Source of the DNA: a virus
Reading direction: 5' to 3' (one strand)
DNA length: 22,147 nucleotides
IMG/VR virus record: IMGVR_UViG_3300042518_002072
Span: 1-22,147 of that record
A program made the position numbers and the translations under genes. This document shows, in pieces, positions 13,986 to 20,496 of the stretch. Numbering within the stretch: position 1 is the first letter of the stretch; each line of letters starts with the position of its first letter. The notes beneath the pieces were generated by a model. The model made no database searches. It worked only from the letters and a program-made list of their open reading frames with translations, and was not told the DNA's origin.

Positions 13986-14177
13986 CTATTCTTGATTTTC
14001 AGTCATAAAATCTACAATCTGCCCTTTAAGTTCAGCGATGGCACATTCGCGAGCATAACTGTAGGAATCATCTTGCGCATTTTCTAACATGTTCAGAAAA
14101 TCGCAGGCATCATCGAAGCTGGAAAATGTTTCGGCATTGAATGTTTGACCGTATTCAGTGGCGCTGATGTAGAACAT
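13986..14177 (-). CDS. Small acidic hypothetical protein
   Basis: A 63-residue frame from the ATG at 14177 (MFYISATEYGQTFNAETF); an upstream start at 14213 would run through the hairpin after the next gene and is unlikely. The protein has an N-terminal strand-turn-strand pattern, then helices rich in Asp/Glu (SFDDACDFLNMLENAQDD, IAELKGQIVDFM). Not recognised; it resembles the many small acidic accessory proteins of phage early regions. It lies downstream of the GP88-like gene on the same strand, separated from it by a hairpin. Confidence 0.6.
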   Translation of the reverse strand: MFYISATEYGQTFNAETFSSFDDACDFLNMLENAQDDSYSYARECAIAELKGQIVDFMTENQE

Positions 14178-14204
14178 GATGCAACAGTGAGAGGGTAAAC
14201 AATG

Positions 14205-14222
14205 GGGCCGCAATTGCGGCCC
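14205..14222. terminator. Hairpin after the GP88-like gene
   Basis: GGGCCGC (14205-14211), AATT, GCGGCCC (14216-14222), six bases past the GP88-like stop. It lacks a U-tract in either direction, so it is an mRNA-end hairpin or weak terminator. Confidence 0.45.
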
Positions 14223-14228
14223 GCTAGG

Positions 14229-15134
14229 TTAAGCGATGCAGAATGCTTTTTTGTCGGCGTCAGTGTAGTTAATGCCGTGGGGTAGTTTAAACCGTAGGCC
14301 AATAATTGTACCGTATGACGGATCGGCAGGCCTAAAGTCTGACAGGTCACCATCATAAACTGCCAGCACTTGCCCATCATTTGCGCCATCAATTAAACCG
14401 GCGGCGCTTACATAGTGGGGCAAATCTTGTCCTTTTTTGAGCATAAAAGCCGCTGCAACATTCACGCCATTTTTGAGAGCATCGCGGCAAATCGCAAGAT
14501 TTGCGCTATTTTTCCAGCCATCAAATGATGCAGTGAGATGGTAGCCAATCCGGCGGCATTCTGCCCAGTTACGCTTAATTTTTGTATAGTCATAGAAAAT
14601 AGGTCGATTCGGTGCATGTTCTGCTGTTGCGTTGAATATTTCAAAAATATTGCGCTTGCCTAATGGTAAGTCGCGGCCAAATTTGCGACGGCAGAATGTA
14701 GCAAATGCTGGCGTTACGAAAAAATCTATATTTTCCCACGCAATGTCTGACGTACCATTCAGTCGAATTGCAATATTTTCTTCGGTGTTTGTATTCAGCT
14801 TGGCAAGAATTGCAACAACCAACAATCGCGCGAATCGCTGTTTGTCGACGCTGAATGCTAACGTCCGGCGAATTCTGGCCTTTTGTTTGTTTGTCATATA
14901 GACGGGATTGCCTGCAAAATGTAGGCAAATCTTGCGACAATTGCCAGCACCGGGGCAAACATTAACGCCCGAAACATCACTAGGGGCAAGATGGAGAATG
15001 TATGTTTGAATTCGGCTTTTTTCTGTCTTGGGATTAGTGGAGAGAATGTCGCGGTAGGAGATTTTATATTGTTTGCACATTGAAGCCAAATCGGCAGGCA
15101 ATTTGGCGCGAGAATTGAGAACAGTAGTAGGCAT
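14229..15134 (-). CDS. GP88-like phage protein (function unknown)
   Basis: A 301-residue protein from the ATG at 15134 (MPTTVLNSRAKLPADLASMC); a GTG at 15212 would add 26 Lys/Ser-rich residues and overlap the next gene. The signature VCPGAGNCRKICLHFAGN, followed by NKQKARIRRTLAF and RFARLLVVAIL, matches the Cys-rich core of the mycobacteriophage gp88-like family, and IAIRLNGTSDIAWEN with YDYTKIKRNW and YHLTASFDG are further conserved-looking strands. The Cys cluster suggests metal or cluster binding; the reaction is not known to me. The gene heads a short minus-strand group beside the large repeat locus. Confidence 0.65.
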   Translation of the reverse strand: MPTTVLNSRAKLPADLASMCKQYKISYRDILSTNPKTEKSRIQTYILHLAPSDVSGVNVCPGAGNCRKICLHFAGNPVYMTNKQKARIRRTLAFSVDKQRFARLLVVAILAKLNTNTEENIAIRLNGTSDIAWENIDFFVTPAFATFCRRKFGRDLPLGKRNIFEIFNATAEHAPNRPIFYDYTKIKRNWAECRRIGYHLTASFDGWKNSANLAICRDALKNGVNVAAAFMLKKGQDLPHYVSAAGLIDGANDGQVLAVYDGDLSDFRPADPSYGTIIGLRFKLPHGINYTDADKKAFCIA

Positions 15135-15180
15135 TTTTTTTGTGGGGGAATGTTTTTTTTGAATGTTTGAAGAATGTTTG

Positions 15181-15363
15181 TCAGAATTCGCCCGGAAGCT
15201 TAACGCTGACACTCACAGACTGTTGCAAAGCGTGCAAAGCGCCCATAACTGCGGGACTGCGGGAGATCTCCGGATTGGCGGCCAATCCCTCATTAAAGAG
15301 AAAAAACAAGGCCGTGAATTCCGATTCTGTGAGGGCTGGGATTTGCTTTTTTGCTTTTGTCAT
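15181..15363 (-). CDS. Small hypothetical protein
   Basis: A 60-residue frame from the ATG at 15363 (MTKAKKQIPALTESEFTALF); the frame stays open upstream into repeat-rich DNA, which is unlikely to be coding. The composition looks genuine: basic N-terminus, then helices (TESEFTALFFLFNEGLAANP and SPAVMGALHALQQSVSV). Not recognised. It precedes the GP88-like gene by 46 bases on the same strand and is the last gene before the 950-base repeat locus. Confidence 0.55.
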   Translation of the reverse strand: MTKAKKQIPALTESEFTALFFLFNEGLAANPEISRSPAVMGALHALQQSVSVSVKLPGEF

Positions 15364-15435
15364 TTTTTTGATCGGTTGAGAGAATCGCGGAATCGCTTCC
15401 GGCGATGCATGCATCCTGCCAAAAATCAACGGCCT

Positions 15436-15472
15436 TGCATAGTGGACGGTTTAGCAAAGCGTCCACTATGCA
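15436..15472. repeat. Perfect 13-base inverted repeat (hairpin)
   Basis: TGCATAGTGGACG (15436-15448), 11-base spacer, CGTCCACTATGCA (15460-15472). It is followed at once by the palindrome GCAACGTTGC (15473-15482). No T-tract follows, so this is not a standard terminator; a protein site or DNA hairpin is likelier. Confidence 0.85.
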
Positions 15473-15485
15473 GCAACGTTGCGGG

Positions 15486-15611
15486 ATGGTATGGGGCTGA
15501 GCGATTCTGGGCACAACGACAAACAAAAGAATGATCGTGCACGCGCGTACCATCTCTCCTGCCAAACAGTCAACCGCTGCAACATTCCGCAACATTCAGC
15601 GCCCATACCAT
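15486..15611. repeat. Long-range inverted repeat
   Basis: ATGGTATGGGGCTGA (15486-15500) is complementary to TCAGCGCCCATACCAT (15596-15611) with one extra base in the right arm. The right arm is preceded by two direct copies of GCAACATTC. Confidence 0.65.
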
Positions 15612-15718
15612 AGGACGGGTGAGAATCGCCGGATTGTGACGAAACATCACAAAACGCCAGAATGCAGCAAAGGATACAGACAAAAAAACCTAGGCGATTG
15701 TCTGCATTTAACGCCAAA

Positions 15719-15893
15719 CAGTAGGCAACATCTAGCACCGCGCAGTTGTGCTCACCTAGCGGCGCACGGTAGGCAGTTCTCAAGCGCTGGCACAGTAGGT
15801 ATCACCTACTGCCATAGAATCACGCCAGTAGGTGAGCAGAACTGGCGCACCACCAGTAGGCTACATTCAAGGCCGCCACCAGTAGGCTACATT
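15719..15893. repeat. Dispersed GTAGG repeats with two 18-base direct copies
   Basis: CAGTAGG occurs near 15719, 15793, 15827, 15854 and 15880, with CGGTAGG near 15766. CAGTAGGT (15793-15800) faces ACCTACTG (15804-15811) as an inverted pair. CCACCAGTAGGCTACATT is duplicated exactly at 15850-15867 and 15876-15893, a 26-base period. Confidence 0.75.
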
Positions 15894-15921
15894 TAGCGGG
15901 GCAAATCAGGCCGCCAGGCTA

Positions 15922-16115
15922 TTTAGCGCGAGATGCTAGAAATCGAGCACCTGGCGCTACTTAGCACGAGATGCTAGAAATCTGGCGCGAGAGGCTATTT
16001 AGCATGAGATGCTAGAAATTTAGCATCAGGCGCTAGAAATCTAGTGTTTAGCATGAGATGCTAGAAATTTAGCACGAGATGCTAAATACTAGAAATTTAG
16101 CGCGAGATGCTAAAT
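15922..16115. repeat. Array of about nine short palindromic repeats (TAGC-n-GCTA)
   Basis: Units of 17-22 bases follow each other with almost no spacer. The commonest form contains TAGCATGAGATGCTA, a 6-base-pair inverted repeat around GAG, flanked by TT and GAAAT. Units start near 15922, 15944, 15961, 15982, 15999, 16020, 16048, 16069 and 16097. Variants change inner bases (GCGC, GCAC, GCATCAGGCGC) while keeping TAGC and GCTA or close forms. Confidence 0.85.
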
Positions 16116-16132
16116 GCGGCTAGGCGCATACC

Positions 16133-16230
16133 CTGATACGACCTTGGCCAGTTCCTTGATACGCCTCTGGCCGGTTCCAATTTTTTTTCTGATACGGAGC
16201 TAGCCGGATCTGATACGGAGTTAGCCGGGT
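16133..16230. repeat. Four iteron-like CTGATACG repeats
   Basis: Copies begin at 16133, 16155, 16189 and 16210, each 21-23 bases: CTGATACG, a variable centre, then TGGCCGGTT or TAGCCGG. The last two are adjacent and nearly identical. A T9 run lies between the second and third. The same CTGATACGG occurs at 13852-13860, and TGATACG in the hairpin at 12509-12537. Confidence 0.75.
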
Positions 16231-16243
16231 CTTGAGACCCGGC
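16224..16243. repeat. 8-base-pair hairpin at the end of the repeat locus
   Basis: GCCGGGTC (16224-16231), TTGA, GACCCGGC (16236-16243). No T-tract on either side. It overlaps the end of the last CTGATACGG repeat and is followed by a nested hairpin GGCGAT/ATCGCC with inner ACAATG/CATTGT (16251-16300). Confidence 0.7.
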
Positions 16244-16312
16244 CTAGTAAGGCGATGACGGCTTAAACAATGAGTGAACATTGTGACGGGCTGAATCGCC
16301 TGTGAAGCCACT

Positions 16313-16471
16313 TTACCATCCATGACCATCAAAAGCCGCCTTTAGGGCGGCTTCTTCGCTGGCAAACGGTCCTCCTACAAAGCTTTCATCATCATCGGCA
16401 TAAAAATACCAGCCTTCCACAAGCTCTGTGCCCTTGCAGCAATCTTCAGAGAAGAAATCCACGAGGATCAT
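16313..16471 (-). CDS. Small hypothetical protein
   Basis: A 52-residue protein from the ATG at 16471, which overlaps the TGA of the preceding gene (ATGA). The sequence GWYFYADDDESFVGGPFASE and EAALKAAFDGHG has the strand-turn-strand-helix form often seen in small phage proteins with a W-Y-F-Y strand and a GPFAS/T turn. Not assigned to a function. It is the last gene of a minus-strand group that ends at the repeat locus. Codons near the end form a hairpin by chance or design (GCCGCC/GGCGGC). Confidence 0.68.
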   Translation of the reverse strand: MILVDFFSEDCCKGTELVEGWYFYADDDESFVGGPFASEEAALKAAFDGHGW

Positions 16472-16767
16472 TTCACTGCCTCCTGAAGCCTCTTCCACAT
16501 CCATTGTTCCTTGGTATCAGGGCGCATCAGCTCATAGCCTTCATGATCAATGATGGCATCACCGGCACTATCCACGTACCCCTCCAGAAGACGCCTCCAG
16601 ATGCCCTTGCAAGAGCCTTGCTGGTCAAAGATGGCAATGGTGTCTTCCCGATCCTCCATAGCGAGCCTGACGTGGAAGAGAAGGTCTCTCAAGCGGGCCG
16701 CTTGGTAGCGGCCCTTGCTGGGAGGAAAATACGGGCCGTTGTCTTGATAAGTGGAAATGGTCAGCAT
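16468..16767 (-). CDS. Hypothetical protein
   Basis: A 99-residue protein from the ATG at 16767, three bases after the stop of the preceding gene and overlapping the next ATG by 4 bases. Visible segments: basic N-terminal part (PPSKGRYQAARLRDLLFHVR), an acidic turn (MEDREDTIAIFDQQG) and a Trp-rich C-terminal helix (KEQWMWKRLQEAVK). The strand IAIFDQQGSCKGIWR resembles a small alpha/beta fold. Not recognised. Tight packing on both sides supports a real gene. Confidence 0.7.
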   Translation of the reverse strand: MLTISTYQDNGPYFPPSKGRYQAARLRDLLFHVRLAMEDREDTIAIFDQQGSCKGIWRRLLEGYVDSAGDAIIDHEGYELMRPDTKEQWMWKRLQEAVK

Positions 16768-16770
16768 GGT

Positions 16771-16998
16771 TCAAAAAGCAGGACGGTCGAGAATGGTTTC
16801 AGGCTCTTCTTCAGCCTCGTGGACAATTTCTTTGAGCTGATCAATAATGCAGCGAATAGCGTAGGCAGCTCCTGGCCCCACATTGTCTAACGCTTCATCC
16901 ATAGTCCTAATTTCATCATGCACGTCTTGAATAGTTTCAAAAGTCTTGAGGGCGTAAGGCACGCCCCATTCGTCATCAACAATGAGAGAATAAGGCAT
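16771..16998 (-). CDS. Small acidic hypothetical protein
   Basis: A 75-residue protein from the ATG at 16998. GGAG lies eight bases before this ATG, one of the few clear ribosome binding sites in the window, and decides against the TTG at 17004. The N-terminus is strand-rich (MPYSLIVDDEWGVPYALKTF), followed by two acidic helices. Not recognised. It opens a three-gene group (16998 to 16313) with spacing of +3 and -4 bases, and its leader carries the repeated 18-base element at 17046-17063. Confidence 0.7.
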   Translation of the reverse strand: MPYSLIVDDEWGVPYALKTFETIQDVHDEIRTMDEALDNVGPGAAYAIRCIIDQLKEIVHEAEEEPETILDRPAF

Positions 16999-17045
16999 GA
17001 TCAAAGCTCCTTGTCTTCTTCAATAAGAGCAGCAATAAGGAGAAG

Positions 17046-17106
17046 CTCGCGCCTCGTTGGAACCAATATATATGCAGAAGGGGCCTGATGGCCCCTTTGT
17101 TACAAA
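17046..17106 (-). promoter_or_regulatory. Repeated intergenic module, copy 1: hairpin, AT-rich box, 18-base element
   Basis: Read on the minus strand: TTTGTAACA, hairpin AAGGGGCC-ATCA-GGCCCCTT (17097-17078), TCTGC, a TATATAT box, then the reverse complement of CTCGCGCCTCGTTGGAAC (17063-17046). The same order occurs at 17657-17720. The hairpin follows the stop of the zinc-protein gene and probably ends its transcript; the TATATATTG box is a plausible -10 for the next group. Confidence 0.55.
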
Positions 17107-17109
17107 GCT

Positions 17110-17637
17110 TCACACTTTGGTCTTGGTGCGACGCTTCACTTGGCTGCGCTCCACGTAAGGAGCAGGATCCACCCAACCCTTTCTACGGAAGACGCTGTTG
17201 GTAGAGGCCCTCATTTGCTCTCCATCGTCGAAGGTGATGATGATGGTCCAGCAAGTGGGGATGCGCTGCTCAGTGCCATCAGGAGCGCAGGTGATGCTCC
17301 AGCCGCATTCTTCATCGGTGGCTTCAATGGCGACAATGGAGTGCCAACCAACCACTTTGGTGGTCATCAGACCAGTCGATTGGAGAATTGCCAGCTCGTC
17401 TCCCACTTGCAGGGAATGGCCAAGAGCTTCACGCTGGCGCTTCAGAGCGTGAGCCCAATCCTGGAATTCGTTGTGAGCCTTCTTGGTGTGGCGCACGCCA
17501 TGACCATTGCAGCCGTAGCAAACGCTGCCGTGGAACTGGTTGTAGCTGTGCTCGCCAGAGCCGCCACAACGCCCGCACACTTGCAGGGGGAAGCCGTAGC
17601 GATCAACAGAGGGGAAGGAATCGAGAGTAATGGTCAT
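17110..17637 (-). CDS. DnaJ-type zinc-finger protein
   Basis: A 175-residue protein from the ATG at 17637 (MTITLDSFPSVDRYGFPLQV). Residues 21-48 hold two CxxCxGxG repeats, CGRCGGSG (C21, C24) and CYGCNGHG (C40, C43), forming one zinc site as in the central domain of DnaJ but without a J domain. The rest includes LQVGDELAIL and VVGWHSIVAI, suggestive of a small beta barrel, and a very basic C-terminus (RSQVKRRTKTKV). Members of this type are common small phage proteins of unknown role; RNA, DNA or protein binding is possible. It lies between the two copies of the repeated intergenic module, so it is probably its own transcript. Confidence 0.75.
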   Translation of the reverse strand: MTITLDSFPSVDRYGFPLQVCGRCGGSGEHSYNQFHGSVCYGCNGHGVRHTKKAHNEFQDWAHALKRQREALGHSLQVGDELAILQSTGLMTTKVVGWHSIVAIEATDEECGWSITCAPDGTEQRIPTCWTIIITFDDGEQMRASTNSVFRRKGWVDPAPYVERSQVKRRTKTKV

Positions 17638-17656
17638 TGGTCTTGGGAAGGAGAGA

Positions 17657-17720
17657 CTCGCGCCTCGTTGGAACAACAATACAGCAGAAAGGCCCTGTTT
17701 CCAGAGCCTGTTACAAAACT
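17657..17720 (-). promoter_or_regulatory. Repeated intergenic module, copy 2
   Basis: Minus strand: TTTTGTAACA, hairpin GGCTCTG-GAAA-CAGGGCC (17708-17691), TTTCTGC, TGTATTG, then the same 18-base element (17674-17657, identical to 17063-17046). The hairpin contains a G-U pair only in minus-strand RNA (C-A in plus), pointing to minus-strand transcription. It separates the 69-residue gene from the zinc-protein gene. Confidence 0.55.
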
Positions 17721-17930
17721 TTACGAAACGTGGAGGCTTTCAATGCGGAAGGGGCCGAGGCGGCCTATTCGTAAGGCTTTTTCCTTAACAAATTGTTGAC
17801 TGTTTGTTTTAGTGTTTTTGATTTTATAAAGGCCAGTATCAGGATATAGTTTAGTGATTGTATATTCTCCTCTCCATTGTTTAAAACCGGAGTCGTAAAG
17901 ATCGACAATGGTGCCAACGTTGTATTTCAT
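17721..17930 (-). CDS. Small hypothetical protein, SH3-like beta fold
   Basis: A 69-residue protein from the ATG at 17930; this ATG overlaps the TGA of the preceding gene (ATGA) and has GGAG eight bases upstream. The pattern KYNVGTIVDLYD, then WRGEYTITKLYPDTGLYKIK, is a run of short strands like SH3/Tudor-type barrels, followed by a basic tail. Function unknown. It is the last gene of the HNH-helicase group. Confidence 0.7.
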   Translation of the reverse strand: MKYNVGTIVDLYDSGFKQWRGEYTITKLYPDTGLYKIKNTKTNSQQFVKEKALRIGRLGPFRIESLHVS

Positions 17931-18574
17931 AGGCAAAGCTCCGAGAGTTCCTCAAGAAGCTGAAGACACCAAGCTTGGCCTTTCTTATCGAGCAGCTTTT
18001 GAGCAGTGGGAGCTGGCTCTTTGAGCTGTAGCGATGGGAAGGGGGTGATGATGCCTGCTTCGATTGCTGCTGCGCGAGCGCTTTTAAAACGCTTGGCAGG
18101 GCCGATTTCGTTGAGGAGATTGGGCTGGTCGCGGGCAATGCGTTCCAGGAAATAGGCACGGGAGTTGCCATTTGCACCGGACTTTACATTGTAACCTCCG
18201 GACTTTGCCTGCATACGTCCTGTTTTGGGATCCCTGGGTTGCTCCCTTGTGTCCCCGTGCTCATCCTTGCGCTGTACCAGCTTGATCTGCCCAACAAGCC
18301 ATTGAGCATCATCTTTAACCTTGCGTTGTGATGATGCTACGACAGACAGGCATTTCTCAAACAAAGGAAGATCCTTTATACCAAGGCCCTCCTTGTGCGT
18401 CATAAAATCAATAAGATTGGCGAATTGCTTCACTTCTCCATTGACATCATCTACATATTCTTCAAAGAGTTTTTTCTCAATGATTTCACGCATGTAGAAA
18501 TAGAAAGCTTCCTCACCCACTGCACTTTCAAGATCGTTGGCAATGCTCCTGGCGGAGAATACAGTAAGGCTCAT
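17927..18574 (-). CDS. Hypothetical protein with putative DNA-binding C-terminal segment
   Basis: A 215-residue protein whose ATG overlaps the helicase stop (ATGA). The N-terminal half is helical (SIANDLESAVGEEAFYFYM and so on). Residues about 127-180 read GGYNVKSGANGNSRAYFLER, IARDQPNLL and ARAAAIEAGI, which resembles a segment repeatedly seen in cyanobacterial and phage proteins (GNS-AY-L-RL-RD-P then AAAIEAG), where the last helices look like a helix-turn-helix. I infer DNA binding. Coupled translation with the helicase suggests the two act together in replication or recombination. Confidence 0.7.
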   Translation of the reverse strand: MSLTVFSARSIANDLESAVGEEAFYFYMREIIEKKLFEEYVDDVNGEVKQFANLIDFMTHKEGLGIKDLPLFEKCLSVVASSQRKVKDDAQWLVGQIKLVQRKDEHGDTREQPRDPKTGRMQAKSGGYNVKSGANGNSRAYFLERIARDQPNLLNEIGPAKRFKSARAAAIEAGIITPFPSLQLKEPAPTAQKLLDKKGQAWCLQLLEELSELCL

Positions 18575-20496
18575 GCAGCCTCCTTGGAAAGTTCTTCAGC
18601 TACTTTCACCCAATGCTTACGCTGCTCCAAAGAAGCCTTTGAAAAAGTGATGCCAGCAGCCTTGAGACCCGCCAAGCGATTAATGTCGCCGCGCACCTTA
18701 CGAAACGCAGTATCATTGTCTTCGATTTCGCGGTATTTGCCCCTGAAGCGAATTAAATTGGTGAAGTAAATTGCCTTTTCGCTTTGCCGCTTCATGTCAT
18801 CTTCATACGATGGCGCTGCGGGCGACTCCTCGTCTTCGATTTGCGAAGACAGCTCATCAATAGAAACTCCAAGGCATTCACATTTTGCTTCAATCTCGGA
18901 AATTGCATGACGCTCGGCCCGCTCTTCTCCGCGAAGAAACAAGCTCAATACATGCTCAGACCAATGCGAATCAATGTAGCAATCAGCAGCATTTTCATGC
19001 GCTTTCATTGCTTCAATAATTTCGTGCCAATCGGAGGCGTCTTCACTTCCCCTGTACACTCCAACGCTATTCTCGCCAGAAGTGACAACACCACTCACAT
19101 TCTTGCGCTCAGAAACGGACTCCCCACTATTGTCCTTGGCGGAACGATCAGGCAGTGCTCCGCAAGCATCTTCAACTTGCTTCTCAATGTTGCGTGCAAT
19201 GTAGCGAAGCTTTGGATGGGCAGGAGCTACAACATAAGCAATGTTATCCGCCCTGTTTTTGTCTGCATATTGATCCTTGCCAATGGGGATACGGCGAACA
19301 GCTCTGCCCACCACTTGAATAAAATAAAGCACAGTGAGAATTGCGCTTAAATAAGCAACAACTTTAATCTGGGGAATGTCCACCCCCTCAGAAATCATCC
19401 CCACTGAAACAATCACATCAGGCTTGTCTGCGGCATTTTCCTTGCATTGTTTAGCAATTTTTTCGAGCTTTTTTGCTCCATTGTTATCATCGCTAACAAC
19501 TACAGAAACGCGATAATCAGGGCGAAGCTCTTGAATATATTCTGCAATCTTGCGGGCATCTTTCATGCCTTTTGCAACACAAAGCATAACGCTGGCGTTT
19601 TTCTGGTGGCAGGAGCGCTCAATTTCTCCGCGACTCTTGGAGAGTAAAGTTAGTGCCTCATCAATAACGCGACGGATGGTTTCGTTTTTACCAGGGGATT
19701 CAGAATCTAAGTTGAAATGGAGATGCCTGCCAAGGGGCTTGTCGCACTTCTTCGCCCACTCTTCCCATTGCTCTACGCTTTCCCATTCATCGCAGGGAAA
19801 TTTGGGAAGATCTTTGTGCAATTCAGAAGCCCTGCCATCTTCACTGCGCCAAAATGAATCCCAAAACTTAAACTTCACCGGCACGGTGCCACGAGTCTTG
19901 GGCTCGCGAAGATCTTGCGCGTAATCGTAAACAAAATCAGCCTTAATACGTCCATCATCTTGATAATAATTTTCGCCGTGAATATTTTTTTCATCACAAA
20001 GAACTGCAATTTTGCCTTCGCGTTTCCAAGGGGTGCCGCTTAAGAAAATAGCGTGGTCACAAAGAGCAACAAGACGATCCACTGCGTTTCCCCATTCTGC
20101 AGTATCTGCTGGATGATGAAATTCATCAATGATTGCAATAATTCCTGAAACGGGACGACTAAGCAATGCTTCTTCTACTTTCGAGTAGCCAGCATAAGTC
20201 GACACCCAGACATTTGCATCAATGGGGAAATCGGAGTTGTCTGTAACATTGACACGTTTTCCATTGAGACGAAGACCATCAAAGGTCTTCTTCCATCCCA
20301 CGCGAGTGCCGCAGTTAGGAGTTAGAACAATAATCAAATCAGCCTTGCCATCTTCAAGAAGTTTGAGAGCAGCAGTGGCGCTACAAAGAGATTTTCCTGA
20401 TCCAGTGCAGGCTTCAATAACAAAAAGCTTGCGATTTTTAGCGAATTGAGGCAGGCAGGTGTTGATGGCTTGTTGTTGCCACTTACGTAAGTTCAT
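18571..20496 (-). CDS. SF2 DEAD/DEAH-type DNA helicase
   Basis: A 641-residue protein from the ATG at 20496 (MNLRKWQQQAINTCLPQF), chosen because the Q/W-containing leader of SF2 helicases starts there. Motif I is ACTGSGKS (29-36), Ia LTPN (58-61), II DEFHH (124-128), III SGTPW (153-157); the second RecA domain has VIVSVGMISEGVDIP (motif V) and QVVGRAVRR (motif VI). It uses ATP to translocate on DNA or remodel replication and recombination intermediates, like phage UvsW- or RecG-type helicases. The C-terminal 200 residues are a helical, charged extension not recognised. The start overlaps the HNH gene by 14 bases, and the stop overlaps the next ATG. Confidence 0.9.
   Translation of the reverse strand: MNLRKWQQQAINTCLPQFAKNRKLFVIEACTGSGKSLCSATAALKLLEDGKADLIIVLTPNCGTRVGWKKTFDGLRLNGKRVNVTDNSDFPIDANVWVSTYAGYSKVEEALLSRPVSGIIAIIDEFHHPADTAEWGNAVDRLVALCDHAIFLSGTPWKREGKIAVLCDEKNIHGENYYQDDGRIKADFVYDYAQDLREPKTRGTVPVKFKFWDSFWRSEDGRASELHKDLPKFPCDEWESVEQWEEWAKKCDKPLGRHLHFNLDSESPGKNETIRRVIDEALTLLSKSRGEIERSCHQKNASVMLCVAKGMKDARKIAEYIQELRPDYRVSVVVSDDNNGAKKLEKIAKQCKENAADKPDVIVSVGMISEGVDIPQIKVVAYLSAILTVLYFIQVVGRAVRRIPIGKDQYADKNRADNIAYVVAPAHPKLRYIARNIEKQVEDACGALPDRSAKDNSGESVSERKNVSGVVTSGENSVGVYRGSEDASDWHEIIEAMKAHENAADCYIDSHWSEHVLSLFLRGEERAERHAISEIEAKCECLGVSIDELSSQIEDEESPAAPSYEDDMKRQSEKAIYFTNLIRFRGKYREIEDNDTAFRKVRGDINRLAGLKAAGITFSKASLEQRKHWVKVAEELSKEAA

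Larger units (their letters stand above)
15364..16312. other. Gene-free repeat locus of about 950 bases
   Basis: Frames here translate to low-complexity, unlikely proteins. The stretch instead holds, in order: a 13-base-pair hairpin (15436-15472), a long-range inverted repeat (15486-15500 with 15596-15611), GTAGG-type repeats (15719-15893), an array of about nine TAGC/GCTA palindromic units (15922-16115), four CTGATACG repeats (16133-16230), an 8-base-pair hairpin (16224-16243) and a nested hairpin (16251-16300). Such stacking of different repeat families is typical of replication origins, partition sites or control regions. Confidence 0.75.

Noticed and set aside
15163-15896. Two long plus-strand open frames over the repeat locus
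   Set aside because: Translations are rich in His, Arg, Ser and Pro with no secondary-structure pattern, and the second runs through repeats.
15922-16115. CRISPR-like array
   Set aside because: Units abut with no unique spacers, are only 17-22 bases and vary internally; no cas genes are present.
16327-16348. Terminator-like hairpin GCCGCC/GGCGGC with TTTT on the minus strand
   Set aside because: It lies within the coding sequence of the 52-residue gene (codons for A-A-L-K-A-A-F) before the stop; probably a by-product of Ala codons, though a role at the mRNA end cannot be excluded.
16976-17176. 66-codon minus-strand frame with a Leu run
   Set aside because: It crosses the repeated intergenic module and overlaps two better genes in other frames.
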